Positions 57,901 to 64,000 of a stretch of DNA of 64,000 nt are shown one piece after another. The stretch is from NCBI GenBank assembly GCA_964017045.1, contig OZ024809.1, positions 30,835,354 to 30,899,353 of the forward strand, given 5' to 3'. Below the pieces are notes generated by a model, which saw only the letters and a list, made by a program, of their open reading frames with translations, searched no databases and had not been told where the DNA came from. Source of the DNA: Omphiscola glabra (taxonomy: Eukaryota; Mollusca; Gastropoda; Lymnaeidae). Position 1 is the first letter of the stretch, and each line of letters opens with the position of its first letter. The translations under genes and the position numbers were made by a program.

Positions 57901-60514
57901 AGACAAGACTAGTACTCAGAAAAGACAAGACTGGTACTCAGAAGGTTTAAATCAATATGCACCACAAGAGTTATTTACACATAATGAATGATTGAAATAC
58001 AACACTGATTAGCCAATGCTAAGTCAACTATACTGTACATGTCAAATAGATGGTCACAGTAACTATCTTAAATATACTGTAAATGTTAGAAAAGACGGTC
58101 ACAGTAAATATCTTAAGTATACTGTAAACATTAGAAAAAGACGGTCACGGTAAATATCTTTAATATTATCTTAAGATAATCTGTAAACATTAGAAAAGAC
58201 GGTTGGTCACAGTAAATATCTTTAACATACTGTAAATATTAAAAAGACGGTCACAGGAACTATCAATATAAAATCACTACATAGTGTTTTCTTTTGAAGT
58301 ACAGTAGTTGAAAGCTCAAACAATGTTCAGTTTCATAAGGCATGTACTATTTGCATGAGTAAAATCTAAATCTACTATTTTAATAGTTAACCCTTCCGGT
58401 ACTGACCTACTTTTAGCTAACTTTCCCGGTGGCCCAGACATTATTTTGAAATGAGCCAAAATTTGATAGGTTTGTAAATTATTTTTTTTAACATTTTGTT
58501 TTAAACAATTGATAATAACATGTAGAGAATGATCTGTTGAGAAATGGATAAGGTTGTTAAAAATAAGAATCATCTCATCCCATTTAAAGATCAATAATAG
58601 TTTCAGAACAAAAGGTTTCATCAAGTGGGCGTAAGTCATCATCAACAATAGTGCTAGGTGGTGCCAAGGAGACAACAAATACAGATCAGAACAAAAGGTT
58701 TCATCAAGTGGGCGTAAGTCGTCATCAACAATAGTGCTAGGTAGTGCCACAGAGACAACAAATACAGATCAGAACAAAAGGTTTCATCAAGTGGGCGTAA
58801 GTCATCATCAACAATAGTGCTAGGTAGTGCCACGGAGACAACAATTACAGATCAGAACAAAAGGTTTCATCAAGTGGGCGTAAGTCATCATCAACAATAG
58901 TGCTAGGTAGTGCCACGGAGACAACAAATACAGATCAGAACAAAAGGTTTCATCAAGTGGGCGTAAGTCGTCATTAACAATAGTGCTAGGTAGCGCCAAG
59001 GAGACAACAAATACAGATCAGAACAAAAGGTTTCATCAAGTGGGCGTAAGTCGTCATCAACAATAGTGCTAGGTAGTGCCAAGGAGACAACAAATACAGA
59101 TCAGAACAAAAGGTTTCATCAAGTGGGCGTAAGTCGTCATTAACAATAGTGCTAGGTAGCGCCACGGAGACAACAAATACAGATCAGAACAAAAGGTTTC
59201 ATCAAGTGGGCGTAAGTCGTCATCAACAATAGTGCTAGGTGGCGCCAAGGAGACAACAAATACAGATCAGAACAAAAGGTTTCATCAAGTGGGCGTAAGT
59301 CGTCATCAACAATAGTGCTAGGTGGCGCCAAGGAGACAACAAATACAGATCAGAACAAAAGGTTTCATCAAGTGGGCGTAAGTCGTCATCAACAATAGTG
59401 CTAGGTGGCGCCAAGGAGACAACAAATACAGATCGGCACAAAAGGTTTCATCAAGTGGGAGTAAGTCGTCATCAACAATAGTGCTAGGTGGCGCCAAGGA
59501 GACAACAAATACAGATCAGAACAAAAGGTTTCATCAAGTGGGCGTAAGTCGTCATCAACAATAGTACTAGGTGGCGCCAAGGAGACAACAAATACAGAGC
59601 AGCACAAAAGGTTTCATCAAGTGGGCGTAAGTCGTCATCAACAATAGTGCTAGGTAGCGCCACGGAATCAACAAATACAGATGAGCACATAAAAATCAGT
59701 AATTGGTTGATTTTCATAATTTAAAAGGTAAAATAATATTCGACCATTCCCGTAACGAATAAACATTCCGCCCGGGACTATGTTGAAAGGTTATATCTTC
59801 GTTTTCTAATTACAATAGATACCTCCTCTATGTGGGCGTAAGTCGTCATCAATAGCGCCAAGGAAACAATACAGATCGGCACAAAAAAATCAGTAATTGG
59901 TTGATTTTCATAATTTAAAAGGCAAAATAAAATTGGACTATTCCCCTAACGAATAAACATTCTGCCCGAGACTAAGGTGAAAGGTTATAGCCTCGTTTTC
60001 TGTGTTTATATTGGATACCCCTCTATGTGGCAAATAGACGCGCTTGGGCCACAGGGAAAAAGTAGGTCACTGCAAAAAGACGCTCCTGGTACCGGAAGGG
60101 TTAAGACCACTCACAAACTAGTCCAAAACAGTAGTGGCTCTTAACCTTTAAGTTTTGTGACGCTTCTTGGGACAGCAGGACCCGCTCGTCGAGCAATATT
60201 ATAGAACAAAGATCTAATGTCTGGAACCACATCATTAAAATCTGAATCAAAATGCATACCTGGGCTGTTCCAACAGCTAACTTCGACGCATTTTCCCCGA
60301 GCAATGAACGCAGAGGCTTCACCTGAGGTTTGCTGTTCAGGGCCGCCTCGTTCGTTCGTTTGGCTTCTTCTTTCATCGCTTCTGTTGGTGCCACGTACCA
60401 CCGTTTATTTTCATATTTCTGGACCATGTAGTCTCGAACTCGTTGCTCGTCTCTCGAGTCAGGTTCGGGCCAAGACCTACTGTCGTACAGACCCAGGTAG
60501 ACTTTTCTGTTCAA
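42957..60514 (-). CDS. AGFG1: Arf-GAP domain and FG repeat protein (AGFG/drongo), 5'-partial, last 6 exons
   Basis: Exons 60514-60260, 54962-54758, 52614-52471, 49399-49187, 48907-48761 and 43330-42957 join with matching phases to 445 codons ending NPFMV-stop. The first visible exon holds the end of the Arf-GAP region (KVYLGLYDSRSWPEPDSRDE, YENKRWYVAPTEA, QVKPLRSLLGENA). Later exons give FDLLGEIGGDPFASS, FADFSNFDNFST, DKYAALADLDNAFSA and GFG/FG-rich, low-complexity sequence. Each has a direct counterpart in vertebrate AGFG1/AGFG2. Three NPF motifs (AANPFGG, TVNPFGA, VVNPFMV) are the type that binds EH domains of Eps15. Family members act in endocytic cargo sorting and were first described as cofactors of Rev-dependent RNA export. 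The C4 zinc finger with the GAP arginine is not present; its exons must lie right of 64000. Introns of 5.3, 2.1, 3.1, 0.28 and 5.4 kb are largely minisatellites. AGFG1 versus AGFG2 cannot be settled; invertebrates usually have one. Confidence 0.95.
43799..44270. repeat. 15-bp minisatellite AGATCTACAGTACAG, about 31 copies
   Basis: Nearly all units have a BglII-type AGATCT. Occasional units read AGATCACCAGTACAG or have an added GAACAG. In the last AGFG intron. All frames through it are artefacts. Confidence 0.95.
44535..44905. repeat. 34-bp minisatellite, 11 copies
   Basis: Unit contains GAGCTGTTAATGATGCATCT. Most copies are identical, indicating recent expansion. In the last AGFG intron. Confidence 0.97.
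45028..45208. repeat. 18-bp minisatellite GACATAGGATGTTGCTTT, about 10 copies
   Basis: Near-perfect units with GTTGATTT variants at the right end. Confidence 0.95.
45656..46399. mobile_element. pogo/Tigger-like non-autonomous element
   Basis: Starts TACAGTCGAACCCACTTATC and ends with the complement of TACAGTACAACCCGGTTAT, flanked by TA, the Tc1/mariner target. The TCGA-rich subterminal sequence (CTCGACCTCGG and CTCGACGCTT) is repeated in both ends. Inside, 45970-46150 matches the dispersed repeat at 11635-12490. No transposase is readable. It lies in the last AGFG intron. Confidence 0.65.
46488..47099. repeat. 68-bp minisatellite, 9 copies
   Basis: Unit starts CACGTGTCAACATTGACAGG and contains GGAGCATGGCTAAGTTGACA. 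Two variants (GAAAAGAAAGG versus GACAGGAGAGG) are interspersed. Confidence 0.97.
47322..47455. repeat. Two-copy direct repeat, about 66 bp
   Basis: AATGTTATTTGA..TCCT, TTGTTATC and GTAGCCCACT-type segments recur. Confidence 0.75.
47503..47692. repeat. 24-bp minisatellite around CATTATGACAGCAGAT, 8 copies
   Basis: Units alternate between GTGTCATCATTATGACAG and GTGTGAACATTATGACAG types. Confidence 0.95.
48028..48135. repeat. Two-copy direct repeat, period about 52
   Basis: GGGTTCCCAGGACTGCCTAC then AATTAAAATAAATTGAAATA appears twice. Confidence 0.9.
48429..48455 (+). ncRNA. Hammerhead-like core motif, second copy (degenerate)
   Basis: CTGACGA, then a stem AAGGC..TGCC, then GACAC. It follows the same plan as 53761 but the GAAAC box is changed to GACAC. 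Likely an inactive relative. It lies in the last AGFG intron. Confidence 0.3.
49573..50062. repeat. 18-bp G-rich minisatellite GTGACGTTGGGTGGGGCA, about 27 copies
   Basis: The plus strand has regularly spaced GGGTGGGG runs and is suited to forming G-quadruplexes; the AGFG RNA strand is the C-rich one. CG dinucleotides alternate with CA and TG variants, consistent with methylated-C decay. In AGFG between exons ending 49399 and starting 52471. Confidence 0.95.
50200..50450. repeat. 40-bp minisatellite A, 6 copies
   Basis: Unit contains AAGAAGTCAAGTCAATCATT. Copies nearly identical; the last has extra AAGTC units. Confidence 0.97.
50488..50690. repeat. 40-bp minisatellite B, 5 copies
   Basis: Unit contains ACATAAACAGCAAGTGTCAT. 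Unrelated in sequence to array A but of the same period and only about 40 bases away. Confidence 0.97.
50722..50845. repeat. 20-bp repeat TGATATATGGCCAGGATCCC, about 6 copies
   Basis: Diverged copies (ATGACCAAAATT, ATGGCTAGGATT). Confidence 0.9.
51080..51446. repeat. 36-bp minisatellite, 10 copies
   Basis: Unit contains TTCTATGTGTAAAGACCTAC and AAGTTCTAAGCTATAA. Period divisible by three makes the 112-residue frame an artefact. Confidence 0.95.
52110..52266. repeat. AT-rich repeat with CTAATCTAATTATTTATATA, 4 copies
   Basis: Irregular spacing of about 35-50 bases; located about 200 bases below AGFG exon 52614-52471. Confidence 0.85.
52847..53170. repeat. 51-bp minisatellite, about 6 copies
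   Basis: Unit contains ATAGATGGTAATCCACTGTA and AAGTCAGACTGACATCA. Right-hand copies are more diverged. Confidence 0.95.
53761..53790 (+). ncRNA. Hammerhead-ribozyme-like core (CTGATGA / stem / GAAAC)
   Basis: Reads CTGATGA, then a short hairpin AGGC-ATTT-GCC, then GAAAC GTTT G. These are the conserved boxes and stem II of a hammerhead ribozyme; GAAAC with a tiny stem III would match the minimal type reported in Penelope-like retroelements. The expected UH cleavage site reads GCC instead of GTC and stem I pairing is weak, so activity is doubtful. Related copies lie at 48429 and 42812. Confidence 0.35.
54385..54435. repeat. Short duplicated segments with CAACTCAGTTATGCCC
   Basis: Two copies, preceded by related ATTATGCCCC..TATTGTGCCCCTC at 54303. 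Confidence 0.7.
54508..54578. repeat. 15-bp repeat AGAGCAAGTATAACC, 5 copies
   Basis: One copy reads AGGGCAAG. In the AGFG intron next to exon 54962-54758. Confidence 0.95.
55452..56600. repeat. 30/31-bp minisatellite, about 37 copies
   Basis: All units share ACATAGTGTACAAGTTGTAT. A 30-bp type continues TGTGTACTTG and a 31-bp type continues TGCAGCACATG or TGGAGCACTTG. The types are interleaved in blocks. Three minus-strand frames of 365-388 residues are open only because the repeat lacks stops. Confidence 0.97.
56745..56860. repeat. Two-copy diverged direct repeat
   Basis: GAAACCATACAGCTGTATGA and GAAACCAGACAGGTGTATGA start two similar segments about 66 bases apart. Confidence 0.7.
57105..57945. 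repeat. 22-bp minisatellite, about 38 copies, two families
   Basis: Left part is ATACAAGACCAGTATTCAGA-like with ACAT; right part is AGACAAGACTAGTACACAGA-like with AA. Many units carry ACTAGT (SpeI-type). In the first visible AGFG intron. Confidence 0.95.
58025..58265. repeat. Tandem repeat, period about 45-60, 5 copies
   Basis: Units share GACGGTCACAGTAAATATCT and ATACTGTAAATATTAGAAAA. Confidence 0.85.
58387..60104. mobile_element. TTAA-flanked element with an internal 83-bp satellite
   Basis: TTAA then CCCTTCCGGTAC at the left; GTACCGGAAGGG then TTAA at the right. Beyond the perfect 12 bases, TGACCTACTTTT and GTGGCCC also match once a gap of about 18 bases is allowed, so the left end has a deletion. 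TTAA targets and C-rich ends fit piggyBac-like transposons. Inside are the 83-bp satellite and a second diverged direct repeat (59690-59815 versus 59885-60015, AATCAGTAATTGGTTGATTT). No transposase domain is readable. It lies in an AGFG intron, 155 bases from exon 60514-60260. Confidence 0.75.
58597..59687. repeat. 83-bp satellite, about 13 copies, inside the TTAA element
   Basis: Unit contains AAAAGGTTTCATCAAGTGGG and CGTAAGTCGTCATCAACAAT. A single partial unit persists at 59831-59880 in the second half of the element, so the ancestral element held the motif once. Units differ mainly at GTGCC/GCGCC and AAGGAG/ACGGAG. Confidence 0.97.
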
Positions 60515-60523
60515 CTGTTGATG

Positions 60524-60652
60524 AAAGAAATAAACAGTTTTGGCATAAAGAAATAAATAGTTTTGGCATAAAGAAATAAATAGTTTTGGCATAAAGAAAT
60601 AAATAGTTTTGGCATAAAGAAATAAATAGTTTTGGCATAAAGAAATAAGAGT
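60524..60652. repeat. 23-bp minisatellite TAGTTTTGGCATAAAGAAAT(AAA), 5-6 copies
   Basis: Starts 10 bases above AGFG exon 60514-60260, so it overlaps the branch-point and polypyrimidine zone of that acceptor on the minus strand. Confidence 0.95.
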
Positions 60653-60767
60653 TGAACATTTTAAAAGACTCTTCTCCATACTGTTTGATTTGAGTAGTGT
60701 CATAACATAAGAAGAGATTGGAAAATTAAAGAGTAGTTTCATCATCTTCCCCATCCAAACATCTCAT

Positions 60768-61283
60768 TCAACCGTCAGCTCATTCAATCAATCCATCAAC
60801 CCATTCATTCAATCCATCAGCCCATTCATTCAATCCATCAACCCATTCATTCAATCCATCAGCCCATTCATTCAATCCATCAGCCCATTCAATCAATCCA
60901 TCAGCCCATTCAATCAATCCATCAGCCCATTCAATCAATCCATCAGCCCATTCAATCAATCCATCAGCCCATTCAATCAATCCATCAGCCCAATCAATCC
61001 ATCATCCCATTCAATCAATCCATCATCCCATTCAATCAATCCATCAGACCATTCAATCAATCCATCAGCCCATTCATTCAATCCATCAACCCATTCAATC
61101 AATCCATCAGCCCATTCAATCAATCCATCAGCCCATTCAATCAATCCATCAGCCCATTCAATCAATCCATCAGCCCATTCAATCAATCCATCAGCCCATT
61201 CAATCAATCCATCAGCCCATTCAATCAATCCATCAGCCCATTCAATCAATCCATCAGCCCAATCAATCCATCAACCCATTCGA
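60768..61283. repeat. 21-bp minisatellite CCATTCAATCAATCCATCAG(C), about 24 copies
   Basis: On the minus strand it repeats IEWADGL; the frames of 66 and 90 residues are artefacts. Left copies are CCATTCATTCAATCC variants. Confidence 0.95.
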
Positions 61284-61608
61284 TCCAGCAGATCCTCTGC
61301 CAGGGGGCCATGGCGAGACAGCGTACGCACTGTTCAACTTACTCAGATCTAAAAGTTATGTGGTTATCAAAAGTCTGACACCATATCCAAACTCCAAACA
61401 TACGTTACATCCAAGACCACCACGTTACATCCAAGACCACCACGACTAAAACTAAACACATGCACTCCTCCCATCTAAGATAGTGCATAGGGGGCTGTTG
61501 TTAGACTGCAGCTGACGTCATCAACCCAATCTTGCCATTACCGAAGAGAGTGTTGGGTTACTCTGGATGCACCACTTCCAGAGATGGGCGTGTATTTCTC
61601 TAGTATTT
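61284..61608. other. Spacer between satellites, no gene seen
   Basis: Unique sequence with a duplicated ACGTTACATCCAAGACCACC at 61401-61440. I looked for AGFG Arf-GAP exons on the minus strand from 60650 to 64000 and found none. Confidence 0.5.
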
Positions 61609-62140
61609 AACTCATGTCAACACAGTGACGACTGCCATTTGTCTCTGAGTTTCCAGTCTATCATGTCAACACAGTGACGACTGCCATTTGTCTCTGAGTT
61701 TCCAATCTATCATGTCAACAGTGACAACTGCCATTTGTCTCTGAGTTTCCAGTCTATCATGTCAACAGTGACAACTGCCATTTGTCTCTGAGTTTCCAGT
61801 CTATCATGTCAACAGTGACAACTGCCATTTGTCTCTGAGTTTCCCGTCTATCATGTCAACAGTGACAACTGCCATTTGTCTCTGAGTTTCCAGTCTATCA
61901 TGTCAACACAGTGATGACTGCCATTTGTCTCTGAGTTAGACTGCCATTTGTCTCTGAGTTTCCAGTCTATCATGTCAACACAGTGATGACTGCCATTTGT
62001 CTCTGAGGTTCTAGTTTATCATGTCAACATAATGACGTCTGCCATATGTCTCTGAGGTTCTAGTTTATCATGTCAACATATTGACGACTGTCATATGTCT
62101 CTGAGTTTCCAGTCTATCATGTCAAAATAATGACGACTGC
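61609..62140. repeat. 47/50-bp minisatellite, about 11 copies
   Basis: Unit contains GACTGCCATTTGTCTCTGAG and TATCATGTCAACA; length differs by an ACA insertion. Confidence 0.95.
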
Positions 62141-62640
62141 CCTGACTATCAACGTATCCGACAACCATTACAATATAATGTCTATCAACGTATCCGACTA
62201 CCATTTCACAACTTATGAATTTTTCTCCATTCAGGATACAAAATATCTCAGATTTATAACTTCATTAATTATATTCTAATGAGAGGCCCCCCCCCACCCC
62301 TTCTTCTTCCAAGCCCCACTTGAATCTTCACATTTCTCAAAGGATGTTTGGCTGCACAAGAACAAAATTGGTGATTGGTGTGGGTGAAGTTGGTTCTCAT
62401 GTACCATGAGAGTTCAGTTTAAGAACCACTGCACTGCTGGAATAGCTACTCAACTGATCCCTCCCCCACCACCCCAAATGTTCCCCACGGTAAAATAGTC
62501 TAGGACCTAACGCAGGGGTGGTGGACCCAAATGACCCCAGGGGTCACTTTGACCGCGAGTCAACTTTTCAGGGACAGCATGTCATTAAACCTGATCTAGA
62601 AAATAAAGACCACAAAGGAACCAGAGTGTGACCAATTATT

Positions 62641-62942
62641 TACTATCAATGCACATTATTATCAGATGATGACACATCTACTCATAGGGCCACTATCAAT
62701 GCACATTATTATCAGATGATGACACATCTACTCATAGGGCCACTATCAATGCACATTATTATCAGATGATGACACATCTACTCGTAGGGCCACTATCAAT
62801 GCACATTATTATCAGATGATGACACATCTACTCGTAGGGCCACTATCAATGCACATTATTATCAGATGATGACACATCTACTCGTAGGGCCACTATCAAT
62901 GCACATTATTATCAGATGATAACACATCTACTCGTAGGGCCA
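62641..62942. repeat. 50-bp minisatellite, 6 copies
   Basis: Unit contains ATCAATGCACATTATTATCA and CATCTACTCGTAGGGC. Copies almost identical (CTCATAGG in the first two, CTCGTAGG after). Confidence 0.97.
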
Positions 62943-63224
62943 CACACACATAAATGTTGGATTAAAATCAAAACACATCTTTTTAAAATATTATACGGTA
63001 TACAGTGCATAGTGTTGATTAAAAGGCGCCCGTCATTGCCACTTAGATCGATAAAGGTGGGGTTGACGACGCTCTCGCGGAATTTATGTTAAATAATTTC
63101 AAAATGCAGGAATGCATTTTGGCACATACCAGAAGAATGCTGGCTGACGTCCACTCATTAGTTCCGGCACTCATGTAATGTATATGTTTTCTTTATTCAG
63201 AACAAATAAAAACAATTGAGAACT

Positions 63225-63650
63225 TTGATGATTACCACAATCACTCTATAACACTGGGGCTTAGTGCAACAATCACTATATAACACCGTGGCTTAATGAC
63301 ACAATCACTCTAGAACACTGTAACTTAGTGCCCAAATCCTTCTATAGTACTGGGACTTGGTGCCACAATAACTCTATGACACTGGGATTTGTGCCACAAC
63401 CACTCTATGACACTGGGATTTGTGTCACAATCACTCTCTAGCACTGGGATTTGTGTCACAATCACTCTATAGCACTGGGATTTGTACCACAATCCCTCTA
63501 TAACACTGGGGCATAGTGCCACAATCCCTCTATAACACTGGGACATAGTGCCACAATCCCTCTATAACACTGGGACATAGTGCCACAATCCCTCTATAAC
63601 ACTGGGACTTAGTGCCACAATCCCTCTATAACACTGGGACTTTATGTGAC
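63225..63650. repeat. 33-bp minisatellite, about 13 copies
   Basis: Unit contains CTCTATAACACTGGGACTTA and GTGCCACAATC. Diverged at the left, uniform at the right. Confidence 0.95.
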
Positions 63651-64000
63651 GATTCCCTGTATTTGATTAACACCTAGTGTCGATCCCATACTGCTTTGTG
63701 CCATCCCCCTCCACCCCCTCCCCGCCGACTAACACATACGACTTTGTGATCTTATGTCCCCATAAACAAGCTACACCCCCCTTCCAAATAAAAAAACAGC
63801 ACAAAATGGTGAGATAAATCTGCAAAGCCCCATACACCCCCCTCTCTGCGTGCTCATTCATAAAATGCCAGAGCTCCAATTTCCAACTGACCTTTGCTCC
63901 TCATTTTTATCACTGGTAAGTCCGTTAACTTTAGAAGAGTGTGCGCAATGGGTAATGTAATTGTCCCAATAACTTAACTAGAGTGAAAGGCCAGGTAATT

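Overview
The window is nuclear DNA of an animal, most likely a mollusc and perhaps a heterobranch gastropod. The evidence is spliced genes with GT/AG introns, AT-rich non-coding DNA, non-LTR retrotransposon remnants, TTAA- and TA-flanked DNA transposon relics, and about fifty minisatellite arrays. The phylum is inferred from overall character and was not tested by a search. There are no operons, no bacterial genes, no tRNA or rRNA gene that I can see, and no CRISPR array.

Four spliced genes are supported by reading frames that stay open across consistent splice phases. (1) 1039-3314, minus: N-terminal half of a major facilitator superfamily (MFS) transporter, running off the left edge. (2) 13639-18826, plus: a complete seven-exon PDCD10/CCM3 gene of 210 codons. 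(3) 25917-32311, minus: a six-exon gene for a 181-residue coiled-coil protein that I do not recognise. (4) 42957-60514, minus: the last six exons of an AGFG/drongo-type Arf-GAP FG-repeat protein. Its Arf-GAP zinc-finger exons must lie beyond the right edge.

Mobile DNA: a TTAA-flanked piggyBac-like relic (12794-13522); a 290-bp foldback element just after the PDCD10 stop codon (18903-19192); a decayed transposase-like gene (about 22919-25920) disrupted by a 21-bp in-frame satellite; LINE reverse-transcriptase tails at 8390-8850, 14140-14390, 26540-26770, 29690-30560 and 31500-32225; a hAT-like MITE (9445-9626); a pogo/Tigger-like element (45656-46399); and a TTAA-flanked element (58387-60104) that carries a 13-copy 83-bp satellite inside it.

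Tandem repeats dominate everything else. They sit in nearly every long AGFG intron, in the first PDCD10 intron and between MFS exons 2 and 3. Most long open frames in the window are artefacts of arrays whose period is a multiple of three. The genes show no functional link to one another. The most unusual feature is how often minisatellites have grown inside transposons, including one that multiplied an apparently conserved coding motif of a transposase.
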